This document shows positions 18,895 through 27,267 of a stretch of 64,000 bases of DNA, piece after piece. The notes under the pieces are model-generated. The model searched no databases. It was not told the DNA's origin and saw nothing but the letters and a program-made list of their open reading frames with translations. Location of the stretch: the NCBI GenBank assembly GCA_902774365.1, contig CACYHX010000017.1:27548-91547 (forward strand), given 5' to 3'. Made by a program: the position numbers and the translations under genes. The DNA comes from an uncultured Bacteroidia bacterium (GTDB lineage Bacteria > Bacteroidota > Bacteroidia > Bacteroidales > F082). The stretch's first letter is position 1. The number at the start of each line of letters is the position of its first letter.

Positions 18895-20108
18895 AGATAC
18901 TACTACTCTGCAACAAGCCTCCCTACCCTGCCTCAGAAGGCGGTCCCATGGCGATGAACAGCATCATCACGGGTCTGCTTGAAGCGGGACATCAGGTCAA
19001 GATATTGGCGATCAACAGCGAGAAATTCAATGTCAAGGAAAGCGACATCCCTGAGGACTACCGACGCAAGACCGGCATCGAGCTCATCGACGTCGACCTG
19101 AGCATCCGCCCCATGAAGGCCTTCTTCAACCTCTTCAGCAAGAAGTCGTACCACGTGGAGCGCTTCATCTCCGACGACTTTAGGATCCGACTGATAGAAG
19201 TGCTCAAGAAAGAGCAGTTCGACGTGGTGCAGCTGGAGATGCTCTTCATGGCGCCCTATGTCGACGACATCCGCGCCCACTCCAAAGCCATGATCGTGTT
19301 GCGCGCCCACAACGTGGAACACAAGATATGGGAACGCATCGCCAAGGAGACCAAGTTCTTCGCCAAACGCTGGTACATCAACCACCTGGCAAGGACCTTG
19401 AAGGAATACGAGTTAAACGCCTTGGAGACCGTCGACGGCATCGCCGCCATCACCCGCAAAGACGCCGCCTTCTTCCGCAAATACTGCTCCAAGCCCATCA
19501 TCGACATCCCGTTTGGCGTTTATCCTGAGGAGTTTACGCCGAAATACGAAATCGAAGGCAAGCCCAAGTTCTACCATATCGGCTCCATGAACTGGATGCC
19601 CAACGAGGAAGGCATACGTTGGTTCATCGACGAGGTGCTGCCCAAGACCGTGGAGAAGGTGTACGACTTCGTCTACCACCTGGCAGGCCGCAATATGCCC
19701 GAATGGCTCAAAGAGATGAAAGACCCCCATGTCGATGTCATCGGCGAGGTGCCCGACGCCAAGGAGTTTGTCGCCAACCACGACGTGGCCATCGTGCCCC
19801 TGCTCTCGGGCAGCGGCATCCGCATCAAGATCATCGAGTCGATGGCCATGGGCAAGACCGTCATCACCACGCGCGTCGGCGCCGAGGGCATCCTCTACGA
19901 CGAGGAAGTCAACCTCATCATCGCCGAGAACGTCGCCAAGATGGTGGAGGCCATCCGCGCCATCAACGAAAACCCGGAGATCGCCGTCAAGATTGGCCAT
20001 GCGGCACGGAAACTCGTCGAAGAGACCTACGACAACCGCAAGATCATCGCCCGTCTGCTGATGTTTTATGAGCAAATCCGTCCAGGAAGTAAGATTAGTT
20101 TCCTTTAA
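18891..20108 (+). CDS. Glycosyltransferase (GT4-type, first of pair)
   Basis: 405 residues. The Rossmann N-terminus KILLLCNKPPYPASEGGPM and the C-terminal GSMNWMPNEEGIRWF...PLLSGSGIRIKIIESMAMGK (only its core quoted) are typical of GT-B family 4 enzymes, with the donor-binding Glu in the last motif. It probably adds a sugar to a lipid-linked or LPS precursor. It overlaps the LptF/G stop by 4 bp (ATGA). The exact donor cannot be read from sequence. Confidence 0.88.
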   Translation: MKILLLCNKPPYPASEGGPMAMNSIITGLLEAGHQVKILAINSEKFNVKESDIPEDYRRKTGIELIDVDLSIRPMKAFFNLFSKKSYHVERFISDDFRIRLIEVLKKEQFDVVQLEMLFMAPYVDDIRAHSKAMIVLRAHNVEHKIWERIAKETKFFAKRWYINHLARTLKEYELNALETVDGIAAITRKDAAFFRKYCSKPIIDIPFGVYPEEFTPKYEIEGKPKFYHIGSMNWMPNEEGIRWFIDEVLPKTVEKVYDFVYHLAGRNMPEWLKEMKDPHVDVIGEVPDAKEFVANHDVAIVPLLSGSGIRIKIIESMAMGKTVITTRVGAEGILYDEEVNLIIAENVAKMVEAIRAINENPEIAVKIGHAARKLVEETYDNRKIIARLLMFYEQIRPGSKISFL

Positions 20109-20113
20109 ATTCT

Positions 20114-20121
20114 TATCTTTG
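20114..20121 (+). promoter_or_regulatory. -7 box for the second glycosyltransferase
   Basis: TATCTTTG lies 19 nt before ATG 20141 in the short intergenic gap; no clear -33. Confidence 0.45.
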
Positions 20122-20140
20122 TACCCTCAATTTCGAGGTA

Positions 20141-21316
20141 ATGAAGATCTTTGTACTCCTGCCCCGCATTCCCTTTCCGCTTGAAAAAGGCGATAAGTTG
20201 CGGGCTTTCAACCAGATAAAACAACTCGCCAAGCGCAACGAAATCGTTCTTTGTGCCTTGAACGACAACCCCAAGGTCAACGAACAGGATGCCTTTCGTG
20301 CCTTGCAACCGTATTGCCAGTCCATCAACTTCATCAAGATCAGCAAGCCACAGATTTTGCTGGGCCTCGTCCGCGCCTTCTGCAAGGGCTTGCCCCTGCA
20401 GTGCGGCTACTTCTACAACCGCAAGGCCGCCCGAAAAATCGACGCCTTGATTGCCAAGCACAAACCCGACATGCTGTTTGGGCAGCTGCTGCGTGTGGCT
20501 GAGTACATCCGTCACAAAGACCTTCCGAAAGCCATTGACTATCAAGACATTTTCTCCTACGGCATGAAACGTCGTGCCGACATCGCCTCATTCATCACAC
20601 GGCCTATATATACTATGGAGTACCATCGCCTTGCTCGTTACGAAGCCGCCATCTTCGACGACTTCGACGTGAAGGCCATCATCAGCGAGCCTGACAGGGC
20701 CTTGTTCCCGCACGAGAAACGCGACGAGATCCTCATCGTGCCCAATGGCGTCGACCATGAGAAATACCATCCGATGGACTGCGAGAAGCGATACGACCTC
20801 GTCTTCACCGGCAACATGAGCTATGCGCCCAACGTGAACGCCGTCGACTACCTAGCCAACGAAATCATGCCCATCGTGTGGAAGACCTTGCCCGAGACCA
20901 AACTCTACATCGCAGGCGCCACCCCTGACCCGAAGGTCAAGAAAGCAGCCTCGGAGCGCATCATCGTCAGCGGCTGGCTCGACGACATCCGCGACGCCTA
21001 CGCCCAGAGCCGCGTGTTCATCGCCCCTATGCGCATTGGTACAGGCCTGCAAAACAAACTGTTGGAGGCCATGTCGATGCGCTTGCCGGCCATCACTTCG
21101 CCTTTGGCCAACGCCTCCTTGGGTGCAAAACCCGATGAAGAGATTTTAGTCGGCAGCAATGCAGAGGAGATGGCACAACACATCATCACCCTCCTGACCG
21201 ACAAGGAGAAGGCAGAACGTCTCGCCCAAGCAGGGTTTGACTTCACGAATCGCGTTTATGATTGGGGCAAGGCGACGGAACGGTTGGAAGAGGCGATGTT
21301 GCAACTGAACAACTGA
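20141..21316 (+). CDS. Glycosyltransferase (GT4-type, second of pair)
   Basis: 391 residues; KIFVLLPRIPFPLEKGDKLR at the start and PMRIGTGLQNKLLEAMSM near 290 mark a GT-B fold family 4 enzyme. It resembles the preceding glycosyltransferase in layout, suggesting an old duplication. A -7 box TATCTTTG (20114-20121) sits in the 32-bp gap, so it may also be transcribed on its own. Donor and acceptor are unknown. Confidence 0.88.
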   Translation: MKIFVLLPRIPFPLEKGDKLRAFNQIKQLAKRNEIVLCALNDNPKVNEQDAFRALQPYCQSINFIKISKPQILLGLVRAFCKGLPLQCGYFYNRKAARKIDALIAKHKPDMLFGQLLRVAEYIRHKDLPKAIDYQDIFSYGMKRRADIASFITRPIYTMEYHRLARYEAAIFDDFDVKAIISEPDRALFPHEKRDEILIVPNGVDHEKYHPMDCEKRYDLVFTGNMSYAPNVNAVDYLANEIMPIVWKTLPETKLYIAGATPDPKVKKAASERIIVSGWLDDIRDAYAQSRVFIAPMRIGTGLQNKLLEAMSMRLPAITSPLANASLGAKPDEEILVGSNAEEMAQHIITLLTDKEKAERLAQAGFDFTNRVYDWGKATERLEEAMLQLNN

Positions 21317-21408
21317 ACACGTAAGATTCAACTCTAGACTGCTTCGTCCCTCGCAGTGACGCAAAGCGGCAACTGATCAACTGAACAACTGAACAACTGA
21401 TAACTGAT
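21317..21408 (+). repeat. Intergenic repeat remnants and CAACTGA leader repeats
   Basis: The gap holds a CTGCTTCGTCCCTCGCAGTG type sequence (about 21339-21358), similar to small interspersed repeats, followed by several CAACTGA/GAACAACT heptamer units up to the ettA start. The leader lacks a Shine-Dalgarno. Confidence 0.5.
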
Positions 21409-23088
21409 ATGGCACAAGTAGACGACAAAAAAATCATCTTCTCGATGGTGGGCGTAAGCAAAATCATCCCGCCGTCGCGACAAATATTGAAAGACATCTA
21501 CCTCTCGTTCTTCTACGGAGCGAAGATCGGAATCATCGGCCTCAACGGAGCCGGTAAATCCACCCTGCTGCGTATCATCGCAGGCAAAGAGAAATCCTAC
21601 AACGGCGAAGTGGTGTTCTCGCCCGGCTATTCGGTCGGCATGCTCGACCAGGAGCCGCAACTCGACGACAACAAAACGGTGAAGCAGGTGGTGGAAGAAG
21701 GCGTGCAGGAAATCGTCGACATCCTCAAGGAATACGAGGAGATCAACAACAAGTTCGCTGAGCCCGACGCCGACTTCGACAAGCTGATTGCCCGTCAGGG
21801 CGAGCTCACCGAACTCATCGAGCAACACGACGCTTGGGAACTCGACAACAAACTGGAGCGCGCCATGGACGCCCTCAACTGTCCCGATGGCGACACGCCC
21901 GTCAAGAACCTCTCGGGAGGCGAACGTCGCCGCGTGGCTTTGTGCCGACTCCTTCTGCAAGAGCCTGACATCCTGCTCCTCGACGAGCCTACCAACCACC
22001 TCGACGCTGAGAGCATCCAATGGTTGGAGAGCCACCTGCAGCAGTACAAGGGCACCGTCATCGCCGTCACCCACGACCGTTACTTCCTCGACCACGTGGC
22101 CGGCTGGATCCTCGAACTCGACCGCGGCGAAGGCATCCCGTGGAAAGGCAACTACTCGTCGTGGCTCGACCAAAAGACTGCCCGCCTCGCCATGGAAGAG
22201 AAGACCGAGAGCAAGCGCCGCAAGACCCTCGAACGCGAGCTGGAATGGGTGCGCATGGCCCCGAAAGCGCGTCACGCCAAGGGCAAGGCACGTCTGGAGT
22301 CGTATGAGAAGATGCTCAACGAGGACGTGAAAGAGAAAGAAGAGAAACTCGAAATCTATATCCCCAACGGCGACCGCCTCGGTTCCAAAGTCATTGAAGC
22401 GCATAACGTCACCAAGGCCTACGGCGACAAGCTCTTGTTTGAGAACCTCAACTTCAGCCTGCCACAAGGCGGCATCGTGGGTGTCATCGGTCCCAACGGC
22501 GCAGGCAAGACCACGCTGTTCCGCCTCATCATGGGCTTGGAACAACCCGACTCAGGCACCTTCGAGGTCGGCGAGACCGTGAAAATCGGCTATGTCGACC
22601 AGCAGCATGCCGACATCGACCCTGAGAAGACCGTCTGGGAGGTCATCAGCGGCGGCAACGAACTCATTCAGCTGGGCAAGCGCAGCATGAACTCGCGCGC
22701 CTATGTCAGCCGCTTCAACTTCGGCGGCAACGACCAGCAGAAGAAAGCCGGCGTGCTGTCGGGCGGTGAGCGCAACCGTATGCACCTCGCCTTGACCTTG
22801 AAGCAAGAAGCCAACGTCCTCCTCTTGGACGAGCCTACCAACGACATCGACGTGAACACGCTCCGCGCCTTGGAAGAAGGCTTGGAGAACTTCGCAGGCT
22901 GCGCCGTCATCATCAGCCACGACCGTTGGTTCCTCGACCGTGTGGCCACCCACATCCTCGCTTTCGAGGGCAACTCGCAGGTCTACTTCTTCGAGGGCAG
23001 CTACTCGGAATACGAAGAAAACAAGATGAAGCGCTTGGGCAACGTGGAGCCTAAACGTTTTCGATATAAAAAGTTGAAAGAAAACTAA
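21409..23088 (+). CDS. ettA: Energy-dependent translational throttle protein (ABC-F)
   Basis: 559 residues with two ABC cassettes. Cassette 1: Walker A GLNGAGKST (about 45-53), signature LSGGERRRV, Walker B ILLLDEPTNHLD. Cassette 2: GPNGAGKTT, LSGGERNRM, LLLDEPTNDID. The linker (about 255-305) is rich in basic and glutamate residues, as in EttA, which binds the ribosomal E site and gates the first elongation step by nucleotide state. Length and the opening KKIIFSMVGVSKI agree with EttA. No membrane segments, so it is not a transporter. Confidence 0.95.
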   Translation: MAQVDDKKIIFSMVGVSKIIPPSRQILKDIYLSFFYGAKIGIIGLNGAGKSTLLRIIAGKEKSYNGEVVFSPGYSVGMLDQEPQLDDNKTVKQVVEEGVQEIVDILKEYEEINNKFAEPDADFDKLIARQGELTELIEQHDAWELDNKLERAMDALNCPDGDTPVKNLSGGERRRVALCRLLLQEPDILLLDEPTNHLDAESIQWLESHLQQYKGTVIAVTHDRYFLDHVAGWILELDRGEGIPWKGNYSSWLDQKTARLAMEEKTESKRRKTLERELEWVRMAPKARHAKGKARLESYEKMLNEDVKEKEEKLEIYIPNGDRLGSKVIEAHNVTKAYGDKLLFENLNFSLPQGGIVGVIGPNGAGKTTLFRLIMGLEQPDSGTFEVGETVKIGYVDQQHADIDPEKTVWEVISGGNELIQLGKRSMNSRAYVSRFNFGGNDQQKKAGVLSGGERNRMHLALTLKQEANVLLLDEPTNDIDVNTLRALEEGLENFAGCAVIISHDRWFLDRVATHILAFEGNSQVYFFEGSYSEYEENKMKRLGNVEPKRFRYKKLKEN

Positions 23089-23103
23089 AAACTATTATAT
23101 TTG
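23074..23103 (+). promoter_or_regulatory. Promoter for the DUF805 gene
   Basis: TTG at 23074-23076, 19 nt spacer, TATATTTG at 23096-23103; the -33 element lies within the 3' end of ettA. Confidence 0.6.
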
Positions 23104-23132
23104 CAGCGTATTAATCCTAAAAAATTACAACT

Positions 23133-23648
23133 ATGAGTTTCGGAGAAGCTATCAAAAGCGTGTTTTCAAAGTATGCTACTTTTTCGGGACGTGCACGCCG
23201 TTCCGAGTTTTGGTATTTCTTTCTGCTCAACTTCATCATCTGCTTCGTGTTAGGGTTTATCCCCTTCCTTTCCTGGGTGTCAGGATTATGGTCCTTGGCC
23301 ATACTGATTCCTTTCGTGGCCGTCACCGTGCGCCGTTTCCACGACATCGGCAAGAGCGGATGGTATTATCTCGTACCTCTCATCCCGGCATTGGCCTACG
23401 TGGGTTATCTGGTCTATTATGTGCTGAAAATCATGAAGGAAATCGATGGCAGCTTCTCTGATACGGATGCCATCATGCAACATATCATGGACAACCCGTC
23501 AGGTATCCTCGCCATCGTCGTCCTTGGACTTCTGACCATTATCACGACGATTATTTGGATTGTCTGGATGGCTAAAGACAGCCAACCTGGCGAAAACAAA
23601 TGGGGTCCCAATCCCAAAGAAATCCAACCTCAAGAAAATGCCTGGTAA
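23133..23648 (+). CDS. DUF805 membrane protein
   Basis: 171 residues with four predicted transmembrane helices and the DUF805 signature: FSGRARRSEFWYF near the N-terminus and TVRRFHDIGKSGWYYL in the middle. DUF805 proteins are small inner-membrane proteins of unknown role, sometimes associated with stress or phage genes. It has its own promoter and a strong terminator. Confidence 0.92.
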   Translation: MSFGEAIKSVFSKYATFSGRARRSEFWYFFLLNFIICFVLGFIPFLSWVSGLWSLAILIPFVAVTVRRFHDIGKSGWYYLVPLIPALAYVGYLVYYVLKIMKEIDGSFSDTDAIMQHIMDNPSGILAIVVLGLLTIITTIIWIVWMAKDSQPGENKWGPNPKEIQPQENAW

Positions 23649-23693
23649 CGAGCCGCAAAACCTCTATTGACTGTAAGTTTACCATCACGACTG

Positions 23694-23732
23694 ACAAGGC
23701 GCTGATATTTTCAGCGCCTTGTTATTTTTTGC
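23694..23732 (+). terminator. Terminator after DUF805
   Basis: Arms CAAGGCGCTGA and its complement TCAGCGCCTTG around a short AT loop, followed by TTATTTTTT. Confidence 0.88.
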
Positions 23733-23765
23733 CCCATCAATGCACCTAAATTGAAATAAAGCATT

Positions 23766-23773
23766 TATCTTTG
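23766..23773 (+). promoter_or_regulatory. -7 box for C10 peptidase 1
   Basis: TATCTTTG lies 32 nt before ATG 23806. No -33 element at standard spacing. Confidence 0.5.
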
Positions 23774-23805
23774 CGCTCCGAAAAACGATAAAAACCAAAT
23801 TAATA

Positions 23806-25848
23806 ATGAGAAAGCTTTATTTTACCTTATGCTTGATGGCTGTCATGGGCAGCCTGATGGCTGGTCCTGTCGACCAACAAAAAGCCCAAAAACTGGGCGC
23901 CAAGTTCTTGGGCACCACAGCCCTCAGCCAGAAAAACGCCAACATCCAATTGGATTTGGTTAGCATGGCTGCCGACCGTGACGCCACCGACTATTACGTC
24001 TTCAATGTCAGCAACGGCGAAGGCTTCGTCGTCATCGCTGGCGACGACCGCGTGAGACCCATCCTCGCTTACTCCACCACGGGTAAGTACAACCCCAACG
24101 ATGTAGCAGATGGTTTCCAATACACCCTCAACGGTTTCCGCGAGGAAATCCAATATGTGCGCGAACATAACCTCAGCGCTACTCCCGACATCGTCGCCGA
24201 ATGGAAGTCGGTGAACGAAACGGGAAGCCTCAACCGCGGTGGTCAAACGCGCGCCGTGGTCGAGCCGCTCTGCCAGACCATCTGGAACCAAAACTATCCT
24301 TGGAACAGCCAATGTCCTCCTTGTGTCGACACCCTCGGCAACGGAGGCCATGTGTTTGCGGGCTGCGCTGCCACAGCCATGGGACAAGTAATGAAGTTCT
24401 GGGACTGGCCAGCCGTCGGTAACGGCTCCCATTCCTACAATCCTGATGGCTTTGATCAGCAAACCGCTAACTTTGGCCAGACCGAATACCACTTTGAGAT
24501 GATGCCCTTGGCGCTTGACTCCACCAGCAGCGAAGAAGAGATCTATCATGTGGCACAACTGCTGTATCATCTCGGCATCGCCCTCGACATGCAATACAGC
24601 GCAGTCGGCAGTGGAGCCAATGCCCTTTCCGTCTACACCGCCTTCCAAAGCTATTTCCGTTATAACAGGGATTTCCCGCAAGTCAACGCAGGCGACCTCA
24701 TCCCCGGCTATGGCTACACCAACGAGGAATGGGCGCAGATGTTGAAGGACGGTGGCCTCGATGAACACCTCCCCATCTTCTACACGGGCTCCGATGACGG
24801 CGGCGCAGGCGGTCATGCCTTCGTGTGCGACGGCTACGACGAGAACGACTACTTCCACTTCAACTGGGGCTGGAGCGGCCGCGACGACGCTTGGTGTCCC
24901 ATAGGCGCTCTTCACACCACGAGATACGACTTCAACCAAACCAACATGTTCCTCGGGCACATCGTCCCGCAAAACGACGAATACTACAGCCGTCCCGACA
25001 GCGTGAGCAAGATGACCGTCCTCGAAGAAGCCTTCGACGCCGTCAGCCTCACCTGGACCAACCCCGACACCGACCTCAACGGCAACGCCCTGACGTCGCT
25101 TGAGTCGGTCACCATCCGCCGCAACTTCGAGGTCATTGCCACCCTCACCGACGTGCAGCCTGGCGTCGACATGGTTTATGAAGACAACGGCCTCGCTCCT
25201 GGACTCTATGAGTATTCCATCTACGTCACCAACGCCGCCGGCATCAGCCGCACCACCTATCGCAAGATCCTCGTCGGCGAGAAGTGCAACCTCGTCTTCA
25301 TGATGCACGACGCAGGCGGCGACGGCTGGAGAGGCGCTGCCATCAGCGTGGCCGACGAAAACGGCAACCGCATTGCCATCGTCACCATGACGGAAGGCTC
25401 GGCCTTGGCCGTCGACCTGCCTCTGCTGAGCGGCAACCTCAGCTTCATCTGGGCACCCGGCTGGTATCATGCTTATCCCGAATACGACACCGACAGTGAG
25501 TGCTCCTTCTCCATCGTCAACGCCGAAGGCGAGACCATCTACACCTCGGCCGAGCTTGAAGAGGGTGTCTTCTTCTCCTACGACCCGTGCAGCGTCGACG
25601 CCGTCGAGGAAACCACGACGAGCAACAATGTCAGCGTCTATCCCAACCCGACCAACGGCATGCTCAACATTGCAGGCCAAGGCACGATGCGCATCAGCGT
25701 CATGAACGTCTTGGGGCAGACCCTCCAAGATACCTGCTCCGAGGGCAACACCACCCTCGACCTGAGCCAATATGAATCAGGTATGTATCTCCTCCGCATC
25801 GAGACAGAAAGCGGAATTGAAGTACAGAAAGTAAGTATTAGAAAGTAA
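23806..25848 (+). CDS. C10 family cysteine peptidase with T9SS sorting domain (first)
   Basis: 680 residues. Signal peptide (1-19), a Spi-type propeptide (about 20-130, YYVFNVSNGEGFVVIAGDD), then the streptopain-like catalytic domain: Cys187 in AGCAATAMGQVMKFWDWP, His337 in GGHAFVCDGYD and FNWGWSG. An Ig/Fn3-like stretch (about 405-480), a beta domain and a Por type A sorting domain (VSVYPNPTNGMLNI ... VQKVSIRK) follow. It is a secreted, probably surface-anchored protease of the PrtT/streptopain/interpain type. A paralogue with different accessory domains lies at 56525-59314. Confidence 0.93.
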   Translation: MRKLYFTLCLMAVMGSLMAGPVDQQKAQKLGAKFLGTTALSQKNANIQLDLVSMAADRDATDYYVFNVSNGEGFVVIAGDDRVRPILAYSTTGKYNPNDVADGFQYTLNGFREEIQYVREHNLSATPDIVAEWKSVNETGSLNRGGQTRAVVEPLCQTIWNQNYPWNSQCPPCVDTLGNGGHVFAGCAATAMGQVMKFWDWPAVGNGSHSYNPDGFDQQTANFGQTEYHFEMMPLALDSTSSEEEIYHVAQLLYHLGIALDMQYSAVGSGANALSVYTAFQSYFRYNRDFPQVNAGDLIPGYGYTNEEWAQMLKDGGLDEHLPIFYTGSDDGGAGGHAFVCDGYDENDYFHFNWGWSGRDDAWCPIGALHTTRYDFNQTNMFLGHIVPQNDEYYSRPDSVSKMTVLEEAFDAVSLTWTNPDTDLNGNALTSLESVTIRRNFEVIATLTDVQPGVDMVYEDNGLAPGLYEYSIYVTNAAGISRTTYRKILVGEKCNLVFMMHDAGGDGWRGAAISVADENGNRIAIVTMTEGSALAVDLPLLSGNLSFIWAPGWYHAYPEYDTDSECSFSIVNAEGETIYTSAELEEGVFFSYDPCSVDAVEETTTSNNVSVYPNPTNGMLNIAGQGTMRISVMNVLGQTLQDTCSEGNTTLDLSQYESGMYLLRIETESGIEVQKVSIRK

Positions 25849-25852
25849 GACA

Positions 25853-25892
25853 ACAAAAAAAATGGGGCGACCAAATCGCCCCATTTTTTTGT
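25853..25892. terminator. Bidirectional terminator between C10 peptidase and PFK
   Basis: A-tract, stem TGGGGCGA/TCGCCCCA, T-tract, positioned between convergent stops. Confidence 0.92.
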
Positions 25893-27109
25893 TACCACTT
25901 CAAGATCTTCCTGAAATCGTATTCCTCCGGATTCGGTAGGTACGCCTTGGCTGCCTCGTAGTCGGCAGGGCTGATGTACTGCAAGCCGTCGTTGAAGATA
26001 AGCTCGGCCTTCGGGCCGTTCAGATTGACCAAGCGCGGCTTGATCTTGCCGTTCTCGTCTTCCACGTCCTTCAGGTACAGCGGCATGATCTCACCCTTCG
26101 GGTTGGTGGTGACCATAGCGCCACTCACGCCCTTGTCGAAGAGTTTCTTCACGCCGTAGCCCAGCAAAGAGCAATAGGTCAGGTCGTAACCGTTAGGCTC
26201 GACGCAACGGATGCCGTAACCGATCTCGACGGGACGGCTCTTCACATTCATGCCCAAAGCCTTCAGACGCTGTTGTAACAAGAGATTGAAGATGTGCGCC
26301 TTACTGACGTTGCCCAGCTCGGGATGGCCGTGCTCGTCATAGGTGAAGGCCACACCCGACTTCTCGATTTCCTCGTCGCTCATGAAATGGAACACACCCT
26401 CGCTGATGATGACCACGCCATAGTTGACGCCCAACAGTTTGCGCTTCACGATGGAACTGACCACCAACTTGATGATGGCGTCGAAAGTCACCTCAGCCTT
26501 GTTGAACATCTCGGGGATGACCACCATCGGGCAGTGGCAGGCCGAAGTCATACCGAATGCCAGATGACCGGCTTCACGACCCATGGCGGAGACCACGAAC
26601 CAGTTGCCGCTGGTGCGGGCATCTTCGTAGATGGTCTGCACCAAATGCACAGCGGCATCCTTGGCAGAGTAGTAGCCGAACGTCGGGCTGCCCTCGGGCA
26701 ACGGCAGGTCGTTGTCGATGGTCTTAGGCACATGGATATTCTGGATGGGGAAACCACTGCTGGCCAAGAACTTGGAGATGCGGTTGGCCGTCGAAGCGGT
26801 GTCGTCGCCGCCGATGGTCACCAACAGCTTGATGTTGTTCTTGACGAAGAACTCGGTGTTGAACTCCTCGTTCTTCGGTTTGTAGCGGCTCATCTTCAAG
26901 GCCGAACCACCTTGTTTGAGGATGGCGTCGGCATAGAGAAAGTCCATCTCGACCACGTTGGGATTGGGCTTGAAGAGGTTCTTGTAGCCTTCGTTAAGGC
27001 CGAGTACGCGATAGCCGTCCTTGAGGAAGGTCTTGGCCACGGTGCTGATGACCGTGTTGATGCCAGGTGCCGGACCGCCGCCGGCCAAAATCACTATTGA
27101 TTCTTTCAT
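25892..27109 (-). CDS. Pyrophosphate-dependent 6-phosphofructokinase
   Basis: 405 residues of the PfkA superfamily. ILAGGGPAPGINTVI opens the fold. The phosphoryl-donor motif is GGDDT (about 98) rather than GGDGS, and the substrate loop reads PKTIDND (about 127) rather than PGTIDND; both are the classic marks of pyrophosphate-using enzymes. MGREAGHLAFG also fits. It interconverts fructose 6-phosphate and fructose 1,6-bisphosphate with PPi in glycolysis/gluconeogenesis. Single gene with a repeat element upstream. Confidence 0.93.
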   Translation of the reverse strand: MKESIVILAGGGPAPGINTVISTVAKTFLKDGYRVLGLNEGYKNLFKPNPNVVEMDFLYADAILKQGGSALKMSRYKPKNEEFNTEFFVKNNIKLLVTIGGDDTASTANRISKFLASSGFPIQNIHVPKTIDNDLPLPEGSPTFGYYSAKDAAVHLVQTIYEDARTSGNWFVVSAMGREAGHLAFGMTSACHCPMVVIPEMFNKAEVTFDAIIKLVVSSIVKRKLLGVNYGVVIISEGVFHFMSDEEIEKSGVAFTYDEHGHPELGNVSKAHIFNLLLQQRLKALGMNVKSRPVEIGYGIRCVEPNGYDLTYCSLLGYGVKKLFDKGVSGAMVTTNPKGEIMPLYLKDVEDENGKIKPRLVNLNGPKAELIFNDGLQYISPADYEAAKAYLPNPEEYDFRKILKW

Positions 27110-27148
27110 TGTTATGTTGTTTAGTTAGTATGTTGTTTCTCTTTTCCA

Positions 27149-27237
27149 TCGTCATCGCGGGCTTGACCCGCGATCTCCTGAGCATTGGGAGTACCCCTTG
27201 CGCTCAGGAGATGGCGGATGTTCCTCCGCCATGACGA
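27149..27237. repeat. 89-bp double-hairpin palindromic repeat, intergenic copy
   Basis: Outer arms TCGTCAT/ATGACGA, hairpin 1 CGCGGG-cttga-CCCGCG, inner arms ATCTCCTGAGC/GCTCAGGAGAT, hairpin 2 GGCGGA...TCCGCC. The single strand could fold as a three-armed cloverleaf. It is the same length and layout as the in-ORF copy at 10286-10374 (reverse orientation), with both terminal thirds nearly identical. Confidence 0.88.
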
Positions 27238-27267
27238 TTATGGGACAGTGTTGTCGTTCCCGGTCTA

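Noticed and set aside
23827-25770. 647-codon minus-strand frame opposite the first C10 peptidase
   Set aside because: Shadow of the peptidase gene; the plus strand has signal peptide, catalytic motifs and sorting domain.
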